Shown one piece after another: positions 16,394-25,900 of a stretch of DNA of 64,000 nt. Under the pieces are notes generated by a model that saw only the letters and a list, made by a program, of their open reading frames with translations, was not told the origin of the DNA and searched no databases. The stretch is taken from the NCBI GenBank assembly GCA_902776985.1, contig CACYSD010000001.1:133672-197671 (forward strand), read 5' to 3'. The position numbers and the translations under genes are program-made. This DNA comes from UBA3839 sp902776985. Lineage in GTDB: Bacteria > Bacteroidota > Bacteroidia > Bacteroidales > Bacteroidaceae. Each line of letters opens with the position of its first letter. The stretch's first letter is position 1.

Positions 16394-16774
16394 ATGAACA
16401 GAGTTGCTACATATAAAACTGCATCACCCGACAGGTATGACATTCTGCGTGCCTATGCTCGTAAAAACAGAAAAAATGCAACATTAGCTGAACAGGTTTT
16501 GTGGAAACATCTTAGGGGTGGAGAACTAGGCGTAGAATTCCTACGTCAACACATCGTCGGCGATTACATTGTGGATTTTGCATCACGGCATGACGGTCTT
16601 ATTATCGAGATCGATGGTGGCTACCATGCGGAACGCCAACAAGAAGAAGATGATGCTATTCGACAAAAAAATTTGGAACAAATGGGTTTTCACTTTCTTC
16701 GTTTTTCAAATGAAGAAGTTATGTATAATACCGAAGAGGTTTTAAAACAAATAGAAGATTATTTATATGAATAA
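16394..16774 (+). CDS. DUF559 (endonuclease-like, Vsr-related fold) protein
   Basis: A 126-residue protein of the DUF559 family. Visible pattern: R-K-N-A-T-L-A-E-Q-V-L-W-K-H-L-R-G (T-x-A-E-x-x-L-W), then F-L-R-Q-H-I-V-G-D-Y-I-V-D-F, I-I-E-I-D-G-G-Y-H and F-L-R-F-S-N-E-E-V. The D-F...E-I-D-G-x-x-H arrangement is the restriction-endonuclease-like (PD-D/E-XK) core related to very-short-patch-repair nucleases. The biological role of DUF559 proteins is not established. The ATG at 16394 is preferred over an upstream TTG. The 3' end overlaps the MFS gene start by 8 nt, so both are translated from one message, although no metabolic link is evident. Confidence 0.85.
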   Translation: MNRVATYKTASPDRYDILRAYARKNRKNATLAEQVLWKHLRGGELGVEFLRQHIVGDYIVDFASRHDGLIIEIDGGYHAERQQEEDDAIRQKNLEQMGFHFLRFSNEEVMYNTEEVLKQIEDYLYE

Positions 16775-18149
16775 GCAAACAAATTCTAATAATCAATCTA
16801 CTCCCCGCCCTCACAGGGAGGGGCAAGGGGGAGGGTCTTCTTCTTTGAAGAGTACCCTTGCGGTCTCTCTGAATAATTACCTTGATGCGGGAGCAATCGT
16901 AGCAGGTTCAAGCGGAATTACCTTGTGGCAGAATTATCTGGGGCTGTCGGAGATGCATCTGGGTTGGCTCAATGCACTAAGTGCTAATGCGCTGGGTGCA
17001 GCTATCGGAGCAATCATCGGTGGCTTCCTCGCAGATAAGTTCGGACGTAAGTTCATCTTCACATACAATCTGTTGGTGTATATGCTTGGTGTGCTCATCA
17101 TCATGCTGTCCATTAGCTATCCCATGCTCCTTTGCGGATTCCTCGTCACAGGTATTTCAGTAGGAGTGGGAGTTCCTGCATCGTGGACATATATCTCTGA
17201 AAGCAGTGAGGTTCACAACCGCGGCCGCAACATCTGCATCTCACAGATGTCGTGGGGCATCGGACCTATGCTCATCCTCTTCTTCGGTATGCTCTTTGCA
17301 CCAGGCGGCTACTGCTACGGTCCTGTAGAATCGCTGGCTCATGCCATCATCGGTGCCGATGCTTCCCAGGCTGCGGTTGAGGTATTCTCATCGAGAGTAG
17401 TGTTCTTCACCCTCTTCGTTGTTGCCTTCATTGCCTGGAACCTCCAACGTCAGTTGCAGGAAAGCGCTGAGTTCGAAGCCAACAAACAGAAAGGCAATAG
17501 CGGTATGGTTGAAAACATCAAGATGCTGTTCACCAACCGCATTGCAGTCAAGGCTGTGGTATTCCTTGCAACAATCTATTTGACTTGGAACCTCGTTGCC
17601 TCAGTTATGGGATTCTTCATGCCTCATGTATATGAGACTGCAGGCGGGCTCAGCAACGAAACCGCAAATATGCTTAGTTGCATAAGCTGGGTATTCGTTG
17701 TAGTTACCACCCTCATCATCTCGTTCTTAGTTGACAAGGTTGCACACCGTGTGTTCTACGTCTTCGGTCTGGCAGCTGCACTGACAGCATGGATTCTCGT
17801 CATTGGCGGAAGTATTACCAGCATTGCCGGCATTTGGGTGTTCACCATCCTGTGGGGTATCAACAACGGCAGCAGCGTACAGATATTCTATGCACTTTGG
17901 GGCAGTGAGCTTTTCCCTGCGAAATTCCGTGCCGGTGCACAGGGACTGATGTTTTTCATCGTCCGTGGTCTCTCAGCGCTGTGGGGACTGATCTTCACGC
18001 TTATCTACGGAGAGAACGGCGAAGGCTTCACCATCGCAGCCTACTGCATGATTGGTCTCCTCGTTATCTCTCTCGTCGTCGGTTTCATCGGTGCCCCCAA
18101 CACCCGCGGCAAATCGCTGGAACAGATTACAAAGGAAAGATATGGGTAG
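16767..18149 (+). CDS. MFS sugar porter family transporter
   Basis: A 460-residue inner-membrane transporter with about 12 helices. Motif A is present as G-F-L-A-D-K-F-G-R-K (about 88-97), and the end A-P-N-T-R-G-K-S-L-E-Q-I-T matches the P-E-T-K/R-G-x-S-L-E-E-I signature of the sugar porter family. It most likely imports the sugar handled by the flanking isomerase, kinase and aldolase by proton symport. The N-terminal 26 residues are odd: they include a translated GC-rich repeat (T-P-R-P-H-R-E-G-Q-G-G-G-S-S-S), and no other ATG precedes the first helix. Either this linker is really made, or translation starts at a TTG near residue 27. It overlaps the DUF559 gene. Confidence 0.9.
   Translation: MNKQTNSNNQSTPRPHREGQGGGSSSLKSTLAVSLNNYLDAGAIVAGSSGITLWQNYLGLSEMHLGWLNALSANALGAAIGAIIGGFLADKFGRKFIFTYNLLVYMLGVLIIMLSISYPMLLCGFLVTGISVGVGVPASWTYISESSEVHNRGRNICISQMSWGIGPMLILFFGMLFAPGGYCYGPVESLAHAIIGADASQAAVEVFSSRVVFFTLFVVAFIAWNLQRQLQESAEFEANKQKGNSGMVENIKMLFTNRIAVKAVVFLATIYLTWNLVASVMGFFMPHVYETAGGLSNETANMLSCISWVFVVVTTLIISFLVDKVAHRVFYVFGLAAALTAWILVIGGSITSIAGIWVFTILWGINNGSSVQIFYALWGSELFPAKFRAGAQGLMFFIVRGLSALWGLIFTLIYGENGEGFTIAAYCMIGLLVISLVVGFIGAPNTRGKSLEQITKERYG
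16799..16840 (+). repeat. GC-rich gene-end element, copy c (translated at N-terminus of MFS porter)
   Basis: Forward copy: ACTCCCCGCCCTCACAGGGA, G-rich tract, GGGTCTTC. It lies wholly inside the first 25 codons of the transporter and is translated in frame as a Gly/Ser-rich linker. Confidence 0.8.
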
Positions 18150-18150
18150 A

Positions 18151-18177
18151 AGACCCTCCCGTCAGGGAGGGAGTAAG
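18151..18177 (-). repeat. GC-rich gene-end element, copy d (short, 3' of MFS porter)
   Basis: AGACCCTCCCGTCAGGGAGG GAGTAAG: a shortened reverse copy starting right after the TAG stop of the transporter gene. Confidence 0.65.
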
Positions 18178-18185
18178 TGAAGTGA

Positions 18186-18316
18186 TAGGAAAACCTAGAA
18201 AAGCCTAGGAGAGCCTAGGAAAGCCTAGAAAAGCCTAGGAAAACCTAGGAGAACCTAGGAGAGCCTAGGAAAACCTAGGAGAACCTAGGCAGACCTAGGC
18301 ACTCCTAGAAGAACTT
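18186..18316 (+). repeat. 10-bp CCTAGG tandem array A3
   Basis: About 13 imperfect CCTAGGAAAA/GAGA/GCAG decamers between the transporter and aldolase genes, in the same orientation as arrays A1, A2 and A4. Confidence 0.9.
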
Positions 18317-18346
18317 AAAAACTCAAAAACTAAAAAACTAAATAAA

Positions 18347-19168
18347 ATGAAAAGTATTCTTGAAAACAGACCTGGATTGCAGGCAGAAATTGATAAAGTG
18401 GCGGAAGTAGCCGGTTATCTCTGGCAGAAGGGATGGGCTGAGCGCAACGGTGGTAATATCACCGTGAATATCACTGAGTATGCGGACGACGAAATCCGCA
18501 ATATGCCTGCTATTAGTGAAGTCTTCCAGATTGGCACAACACTGCCCTATCTCAAAGGCTGTTATTTCTACTGCAAAGGCACAGGCAAACGTATGCGCGA
18601 CCTCGCACGCTGGCCTATGCAGAACGGTAGTATCATCCGCATTCTCGACGACTGCAAAAGCTACGTCATCATTGCAGATGAGCCTGTGATGCCAACATCG
18701 GAACTGCCTTCACACCTGTCCATGCATGACTACCTCATAGGTTCGGGAAGCTGCTATAAGGCTTCGCTCCACACCCACCCTATCGAACTGATTGCAATGA
18801 GCCATAACAGAGGAATGTTGAGAAAGGATGTTATGACTCATCTTCTCTGGTCTATGATTCCAGAAACTTTGGCGTTTGCACCATTAGGATTGGGAATCGT
18901 GCAGTACGAACTGCCAGGCAGCGTGAAATTGGCAAAAGCTACACTGGAAAAAATCAAGGACTACGATGTAGTGCTATGGGAGAAGCACGGAGTATGTGCT
19001 GTAGGAACAGACATCATGGATGCCTTCGACCAGGTTGATGTGCTCAACAAGTCTGCTAATATCTATATGTGTGCAAAGAACATGGGCTTCACTCCTGACG
19101 GCATGACCGACGAAGCTATGCGCGAAGTACAGCAAGTCTTCAAACTTCCGAAGAAGAGACCATGCTAA
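18347..19168 (+). CDS. rhaD: rhamnulose-1-phosphate aldolase
   Basis: A 273-residue class II aldolase; E. coli RhaD has 274. Zinc ligands are in register: H142 and H144 (SLHTHP) and H214 (WEKHGVC), compared with H141, H143 and H212 in E. coli, and the catalytic glutamate is E119 (TSELPSH; E117 in E. coli). The N-terminal R-N-G-G-N-I-T-V-N is the phosphate-binding region. It splits L-rhamnulose-1-phosphate into dihydroxyacetone phosphate and L-lactaldehyde. The length clearly separates it from FucA (about 215). It ends the sugar operon; its stop codon shares the bases CTAA with the stop of the converging GH2 gene. Confidence 0.92.
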   Translation: MKSILENRPGLQAEIDKVAEVAGYLWQKGWAERNGGNITVNITEYADDEIRNMPAISEVFQIGTTLPYLKGCYFYCKGTGKRMRDLARWPMQNGSIIRILDDCKSYVIIADEPVMPTSELPSHLSMHDYLIGSGSCYKASLHTHPIELIAMSHNRGMLRKDVMTHLLWSMIPETLAFAPLGLGIVQYELPGSVKLAKATLEKIKDYDVVLWEKHGVCAVGTDIMDAFDQVDVLNKSANIYMCAKNMGFTPDGMTDEAMREVQQVFKLPKKRPC

Positions 19169-21633
19169 AGTGAAATTTCCTGACCCTGAAGAAGTGGTGA
19201 GGAGAAATAGATTCGAATAGTTCCCGTGCGGACATCAGTGTCCCAAGCGGGAACTGTTCCGTTATTACGGGCATTACGCATCATAGCGCCTTTAGCTATG
19301 TAGGCTACAAGACGACCGTTCTTCACACGGCAGCGAGGCTGGTTCTTGTCACGAGTATCACGGATATCGCCGTTCTCCATGCCAAGCAGACGGGCATTGC
19401 CCTGTACACGGCAGGAAATCTCGTTGTCGGCAAGAGTCACGACTTTACCATCTTCATCAACAACCTCGACAAGAATCTGCACCACATCACCATTGCCAGC
19501 AAGCTGTTTCTTGTCGGCAGTGACACGAAGTGCGTAAGGGCGTCCGGTTGTGGCTATCTCTGCCGAAGCACCGTCAACCTCGCAACGAAGTGTTCCCGGA
19601 GCGTATTCCACATCCCAATAAAGTATGTTGGTAGCCTCATCACGCTGTGGGTCCCCTCCGATTGGAGAACCGTTAAGAAGTAGGTGTGCCGACTGTGCAT
19701 TGGTGTAGCACACCACACGTACACGCTGACCTATCTCGTAGTTCCAAACCGCAGGAGCATACTGACTCACGTAGCCGCCAGCGTTATTGCGACGTCCGCG
19801 CTGCTGCATCTGTGGATAGGTTCCGATATAGCACATCGGAGTCTCACTCCAGAGCGACGCACGGTAATAACCGTTCGGTTTAATCTGACCGGCGAGGTCA
19901 AGCAGACCGGCTTCACTACCTCGTGCCGGCCACGGTCCGCTTTCTCCAAGATAGTCAATACCTGTCCACAGGAACTGACCGAAGATATGTTCATTGTCAG
20001 TTACGGCACGCCATGCAGCCAAATCGTGACGGTTCTCGCTTCCGTAAATCACACGTTTGGGATATTTAGCATGGTCTTCTCCGTAACGGCTTTCGGTGTA
20101 GTTATATCCAACCACATCGACTGCTTCAGGATAAGCGGTCTCGTTCGACATCACCACACCAGCCAAGGCTCCGGTAACAGCACGGGAGGAGTCGATGCCA
20201 CGTACGATTTTGGACAAACGCTTGGCAATCTCTCCGATTCGTTCTGCACGAGGAGCATCTGACTTGAATCCGCCATAGATGGGCTGCGTCATACTCTTGT
20301 CGCCATTGAGCACAGGATGGCTGTATGGGTCGTTTGGATAATCCACCTCATTGCCTATGCTCCACATGAAGATTGAAGGATGGCAGCGATCACGACGAAC
20401 CATATCAGCTACGTCACGGTCAATCCATTCCTCGAAATAGTCGAACGTTCCTTCAAAACCAGGCGTTCCCTGATTCCATCCCTTCAACCACTTGCGTTTG
20501 GGAAATTCCCATTCGTCGCTGGCCTCATCCATAACAAGGAGTCCGAGAGAGTCACACAACTCATAAACCATAGGTGCATGTGGATTATGACTCATGCGAA
20601 TGGCATTTACGCCTAAAGATTTCAGGGTCTGCAGACGGGTACGCCACACAGCAGCAGGAACAGCTGTACCCAGCACGCCTGCATCATCGTGCAAGCAAAC
20701 ACCCTTAACCTTCATCCATTTGCCGTTGAGCGCAAAACCACGGTCGGGTGAGAAGGTCAGAGTACGGATGCCAAGAGAAACAACCGAACGGTCGATGTCG
20801 TTACCGTCTTTCTGCAAACGGGTAACAATTTTATAAAGGTAGGGATTGGCGAGTGTCCACAACTGTGTATTCTTAATCTGTACAGTTGCAGTCTGTCGCT
20901 GCTCAGAAGGAATCTTCACCTTAGCCGTTCCGACAACTTTTCCTGACGCATCGTAAATCTCAACGATTGCTGCATAGTCAGCACCTCCAGCTGTGGCCTG
21001 CACATCCACCTCAACAGTGGCATTGCTGCCAGAAAGTTTCTTGACTCTCCATGCACTACCCCACTGAGCCAGATGGACTTCGGGTGCACTGATAATCCAC
21101 ACATTGCGATTGATGCCGCTGCCTGTGTACCATCGGGAATCGTTCTGACGAGAGTGATCCACACGGACTGCCAGCACATTGTCGCCTGAGCGGTTGAGAT
21201 GAGGAGTCAGTTCATAGAGGAACGAGGCAAATCCGCTGGGACGATAACCCAGCTTCACTCCGTTCAGATAAACTGTAGAACGGTTATAGACACCTTCAAA
21301 ATAGATATAGATTCTTTTTCCTGTTGCCAAAGCAAGACTGTCGGGAGAGAAATGGCAACGATACAACCCTATTCCACCAGGAAGATAACCCTGACACGAA
21401 CCGCGGTCAGGCGACATAGGTAGCGAAACACTCCAGTCATGAGGAATGTGAACACGTTGCCAGCGGCTGTCGTTGTAATCGGTATTCACTGCGGCAGAGT
21501 CATCTGCAAGTTGGAACAGCCAACCTTCATTAAGCCGACTACTTTCGCCAAAAGAAACAGGACTCTGCTGAGCCAACATAGTAAAAGAAGGCATCACGAA
21601 TGCCATCAACAGGGAAAGGAAAAGCTTTTTCAT
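19165..21633 (-). CDS. secreted glycoside hydrolase family 2 (beta-galactosidase-like)
   Basis: An 822-residue exported enzyme with signal peptide M-K-K-L-F-L-S-L-L-M-A-F-V (cut near A-Q-Q, about 21-23). Domain order is that of GH2: sugar-binding jelly roll (about 30-190; I-P-H-D-W-S and Y-F-E-G-V-Y-N-R-S-T-V-Y-L-N-G), immunoglobulin-like domain (about 195-300), TIM barrel (about 300-600) and C-terminal beta domains. The acid/base is E429 in SIGNEVDYP and the nucleophile E533 in YGSENRH. It probably removes beta-linked galactose or a related sugar from glycans in the periplasm or at the surface. It converges with the rhamnose-type operon and could feed on the same polysaccharide; this is inference. 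Confidence 0.9.
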   Translation of the reverse strand: MKKLFLSLLMAFVMPSFTMLAQQSPVSFGESSRLNEGWLFQLADDSAAVNTDYNDSRWQRVHIPHDWSVSLPMSPDRGSCQGYLPGGIGLYRCHFSPDSLALATGKRIYIYFEGVYNRSTVYLNGVKLGYRPSGFASFLYELTPHLNRSGDNVLAVRVDHSRQNDSRWYTGSGINRNVWIISAPEVHLAQWGSAWRVKKLSGSNATVEVDVQATAGGADYAAIVEIYDASGKVVGTAKVKIPSEQRQTATVQIKNTQLWTLANPYLYKIVTRLQKDGNDIDRSVVSLGIRTLTFSPDRGFALNGKWMKVKGVCLHDDAGVLGTAVPAAVWRTRLQTLKSLGVNAIRMSHNPHAPMVYELCDSLGLLVMDEASDEWEFPKRKWLKGWNQGTPGFEGTFDYFEEWIDRDVADMVRRDRCHPSIFMWSIGNEVDYPNDPYSHPVLNGDKSMTQPIYGGFKSDAPRAERIGEIAKRLSKIVRGIDSSRAVTGALAGVVMSNETAYPEAVDVVGYNYTESRYGEDHAKYPKRVIYGSENRHDLAAWRAVTDNEHIFGQFLWTGIDYLGESGPWPARGSEAGLLDLAGQIKPNGYYRASLWSETPMCYIGTYPQMQQRGRRNNAGGYVSQYAPAVWNYEIGQRVRVVCYTNAQSAHLLLNGSPIGGDPQRDEATNILYWDVEYAPGTLRCEVDGASAEIATTGRPYALRVTADKKQLAGNGDVVQILVEVVDEDGKVVTLADNEISCRVQGNARLLGMENGDIRDTRDKNQPRCRVKNGRLVAYIAKGAMMRNARNNGTVPAWDTDVRTGTIRIYFSSPLLQGQEISL

Positions 21634-21652
21634 AAGCGAATTAATTCTGGAT

Positions 21653-21713
21653 GTCGTTATGACGATATGACGTAATAACTATATAACGTTATATCGATAT
21701 GACGCTAAAACGT
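21653..21713. repeat. TAACGTTA-type palindromic repeat cluster, copy 2
   Basis: A run of CGTTATGACGATATGACG, TATAACGTTATATCGATATGACG and CTAAAACGTCC units, similar to 109-148. It fills most of the gap between the FAD oxidoreductase gene end and the GH2 start. Confidence 0.6.
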
Positions 21714-21722
21714 CCTTAAGGT

Positions 21723-22916
21723 TTAAATCTGGCTGATTGCCTTAGCCACAGTATAAGCAGTAGTCCAGGCAGCCTGGAAGTTAAAGCCGCCAGTTACGCC
21801 GTCAATGTCAAGTACCTCTCCGGCAAAGAATAGTCGTGGAGAAGTAAGTCCTTGAGACTGCGGAAACACGCGGCTTTCCAAAGTGTTTGGATTGACAGAC
21901 TTCAGTAAAACTCCACCACAGGTAACAAACTCATCCTTGTTGACTCCACGCCCACTAATATCATAAACATCATTTGTCAACACATTAATAAGTCTGTTCT
22001 GCAGTTTGCCTGTAACATCCAGCCAACGCAGGGAGTCAAGATTCACCTTGCGAAGCAGGTATTCCCACAAGCGGGAAGAAAGGGAGAAAAGTGGAATAGT
22101 CGCAACTTGTTTGTTGAAATTACTATTTGCGAAAACCTGAAGTTCGCTGCGCACCTGTTCCTCGTTCTTCATAGTCCAATTAACCGTCAGCTGCGCTTTG
22201 TACTGACTATCGGCAAGATGACGCGCAGCATAGGATGACAGACGCAAGACTGCAGGTCCGCTCAGTCCCCAATGAGTGACGAGCAGAGGTCCTGATGCTT
22301 CAAATTTCGTTCCCGAAAGTCGCACATTGACATTTTGCACTGTTCCCATAAGACTACGGAGTAGCGCATCGACGATGTTGAAAGTAAACAAAGACGGACA
22401 GGGATTCTCTATCTCGTGACCGAGGTCTGCAAGCCACTGCAAACCCTCACGGCGAGAACTTCCGCCAGTTGTAACAACGACGAAGTCAAAATCCTGCAGT
22501 TCCGCAAGCGATGACACAGCACTGTTGGTCTTGACTTCAATGCCAAGACGCTGTGCTTCGTTTAAGAAAAGACTGATGATGGTCTGGCTGTCCTGACTTG
22601 CAGGGAATACACATTCGTCCTCTTGGGTGACGAGTTTCACCCCCCTGCTTTCAAACCACTGATAAGCATCCACATGGCTGAACTCATGCATCAAGCGTTT
22701 CATGAGTCTATGCCCACGCGGATAGACCTGTTTCAAATCAGTAACGGAGGCAAAGGAGTTTGTGCAGTTGCAGCGTCCGCCACCACTCACTTTCACTTTC
22801 TGCAGTACGCGCTGGCTTCGCTCGAAGATACATACCTGCAACTGCGGACACATCTCCTTCAGATTGATGGCACAGAAGAAACCTGCAGCACCTCCACCTA
22901 TAATCGCAGTCTTCAT
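21723..22916 (-). CDS. FAD-dependent oxidoreductase, HI0933/YhiN (BaiN-like) family
   Basis: A 397-residue flavoprotein. The N-terminal Rossmann motif is IIGGGAAGFF (5-14), followed by C-I-F-E-R-S and K-V-S-G-G-G-R-C-N-C-T-N (about 44-55), the hallmark of the HI0933 family; the C-terminus has F-F-A-G-E-V-L-D-I-D-G-V-T-G-G-F-N-F-Q-A-A-W-T-T, a conserved FAD-contact segment. Members are cytoplasmic and of poorly defined function; one clade (BaiN) acts in bile-acid dehydroxylation, but that cannot be assumed here. It starts only 9 nt after the stop of the 2664-residue giant gene, so it may be read from the end of the pilus operon without being part of the pilus. Confidence 0.9.
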   Translation of the reverse strand: MKTAIIGGGAAGFFCAINLKEMCPQLQVCIFERSQRVLQKVKVSGGGRCNCTNSFASVTDLKQVYPRGHRLMKRLMHEFSHVDAYQWFESRGVKLVTQEDECVFPASQDSQTIISLFLNEAQRLGIEVKTNSAVSSLAELQDFDFVVVTTGGSSRREGLQWLADLGHEIENPCPSLFTFNIVDALLRSLMGTVQNVNVRLSGTKFEASGPLLVTHWGLSGPAVLRLSSYAARHLADSQYKAQLTVNWTMKNEEQVRSELQVFANSNFNKQVATIPLFSLSSRLWEYLLRKVNLDSLRWLDVTGKLQNRLINVLTNDVYDISGRGVNKDEFVTCGGVLLKSVNPNTLESRVFPQSQGLTSPRLFFAGEVLDIDGVTGGFNFQAAWTTAYTVAKAISQI

Positions 22917-22925
22917 CGGCTGTGG

Positions 22926-25900
22926 TTATTCAGATTTGCCTATAGTGACATTAGTCTGGCCTGTGACATTTGCCTTATTTCCTCCACCATACACATTACC
23001 AAGGATATTAACACCCTTGACCGTAATCTTGGTTTCCGTGTCGGCACCTGTAACATATTGTATCTTTTCCTCTGTTCCGATATTCACATAGGTGTCACCT
23101 ACAACCTCTGCCTCATTTCCACCACCAAATACGTTATTGATGGAACCGATCGCACCTTGCGTATGTGGCGGATACTTAAGTTCACGGGTTGTAACAACAC
23201 CTGGAGTCAGTTCCTCGGAAATGGTGATGGTACCTTCTGTAGCGATATTTGCCTGAGAGTGGTTGGTCTTTCCACCAACAACCTCATTGATGTTCACAAC
23301 AGGACTACCAATCATTACCGCAGTTTCACCATAACCACCGCCATAGATGTCTCCGATGCTGGTGAACGACTTGACATTAACATGTGGAGAATCATAAGGT
23401 GAGCTCAACGCTCCAGCGTCGGTTGACTTCAGAGGCAGCCACTGTATCTTACCATCAACGTCAAGAATCAAATCACCATTACCGTCTTTCTTCTCGGTAT
23501 AGCCGTATATTGAGTACGCAGCTCGGTTACCGCCACCAAACAACTCACCGATGATAATAGGACGGCATCCGGTTTCCTCGATATTCACGACGATGGAACC
23601 GCCAATACGTCCGCCTCTATTGTTTCCGCCAAACACCTGACCATATCGACCATTAGTGATATTCAGAGTAGCACCACCTACGACGTCGGCATTCTCAGCA
23701 CCTCCATAGACAATATCCAAACCAGGAATACAATCCATCGTCATTACAGTCTCTGCATCCATGTCCGCACTCTTTCCTCCACCGTAAGCTTCACCAACGT
23801 TGAAACAGCAGTAATCATCATCAGCTTCATCCTTTTCACTAAGTATAACCATAGCGGTCTGTCGTAAATTACCCTTTGTGTTAGAACCGCCATAAACCGC
23901 ATGTATCAGACCTCCATGCACAACTACCTTTACCTGACCTGAGCCATAAATATAGGATTTGAAAGGATCTTCGGCACGTTTATCCTTAGTGTCATAGCTG
24001 TCTTCAACAGCGGAATAGTCCTTATATCCGATATTGGCACCAGGATTTTCCTTCAGGACTCCACTAACGACAATAGAATCCTTACCATTTCCTCCACCAA
24101 AGACCTCGCCGATCTCAAAAGTACCGTTAATTTCAACAAATGTGCCTGGAGTCGATGCGGCATTACCTCCGCCATAAACCTGTGCAATACTTGTTCGGTC
24201 GCAACCGTCAATAATCACATGAGTATAGGCAGCGTCAACCAAAGCCTTGTTTGTAGCATAGTCAAGGAATGCGTTTGTTGGTTCATAGGCAGCCAAGTTA
24301 CCACCGCCATAGACTGCAGCAACATCGTATTCGCCTAAGACCTTTGCTGTAGCAGGACCGTTAACAGGATTGGTGATGCGTGTAGCACCAGCCTTCTGAG
24401 TCTTAAATACATGAACGGTTACTGTTCCCTTTGGAGTTCCGCTGACGTTATTACATCCGAAGATACGACTTACTACACAGCCACAAGCGTCATCGGCAAC
24501 ATTCTCGTTAAGAGATACGTTAGTATTACCCTCAACATCAGCAGCAAGTCCACCGCCATAGGCATCATGAATGACCGTACCACCTGTCAGATTAACGTAT
24601 GTGTCCTTCCAAACAATACCGGCCTCGCCGCCACCATAGACAGAACCATACATCGTACCATTAATAATATACAGAGTTGTGTTACCTAACACTCGACCAG
24701 CAACAGCATTTCCTTCAATACCAAGTCCACCACCATAGACATTACCACCAGTGTCAGCAGTACCTATCTGGCAGCTGCTGCCTTGAATTGTCACTTGAGT
24801 ATTATCCTGTACGAAACCACTCTCACTACCGCCATAGACAGAGCCTTTGACAAAGGCACTTCCATCGATGTCAACAAAGGTCTTTGTCACTAACGCCATG
24901 GTCTCGACAAACTTCATATAGTCTTCTTCGCTTGCGAATGTTTCCCAGACACTTTCGTTGTTATTATTAAAGGTCATACGTTTGTTCGTACCGTCATAAT
25001 GAGGGACAATTCCCTTGCCGGCGCCAAAGACATGTCCGATGTTATCAGGACCTATTTTTGCAACGTCCTTAACAGTGACTCTACATATACCTAAGCCATC
25101 GTTTGTCAAAGCATACGGCATACCAATCTTTATACCGGCAGCAACCAATTCAGGATATTTGGCAAGAGTATCGGCATTGGCAACTTTGTATTTCCCGACA
25201 GAAGCAATCTCACCACCGCCATACACGTTTTGTCCAATCTTAGTCCTACCCTGAATCAAGACAGCTGTGTTACCACGAACCAAAGCAGAATAACCATGAG
25301 TCTCCACACCTGCACCTGCTCCGAACACGCTACATCTGATATCAGGTGCCACTCCTTCACCGGTTGCTCCAGCAACTCCAATGGTAACCTCTGTATTTCC
25401 TTCCACACGGGCAATCTCTCCACCACCATACACAGAACCGTAAACAGTTCCGTTGCTGATGTTGACATTCGTGCTGTCCACCATGGCTTTCTCGCACTGG
25501 TATGAGTTAGCAAGACCCTTACTTGCTCCAAACACATTACCCTTACCAGTAACACCTTCAGAACCGATCGTACCACCTGTGATATTTACGTCGCAAATTC
25601 CGGTTTTAGCATCATGCAGAGTATGCCATGTAAAATCCCTGCCGTCTGCAGAAACGGTATATGTACCCACATAGCCATAAGCACCACCGCCATACACAGA
25701 ACCATACATGGTGCCACCACCAATATTAAGTGATGTATTACCGCTTACACGTCCGGCAGCTGCATTGTCCTGAAGTCCAAGTCCACCACCGAATACGTTA
25801 CCGCCTGCATCGGTTGTACCAATCTGGCAACTGCCTTGGATATTCACATAAGAATTAAACTGCACAAAACCACTTTCACTACCGCCATAGACAGAGCCTT

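Noticed and set aside
13708..18316. CCTAGG arrays as a series of rho-independent terminators
   Set aside because: The 6-bp palindromes are too short, lack T-runs and lie inside an apparent operon.
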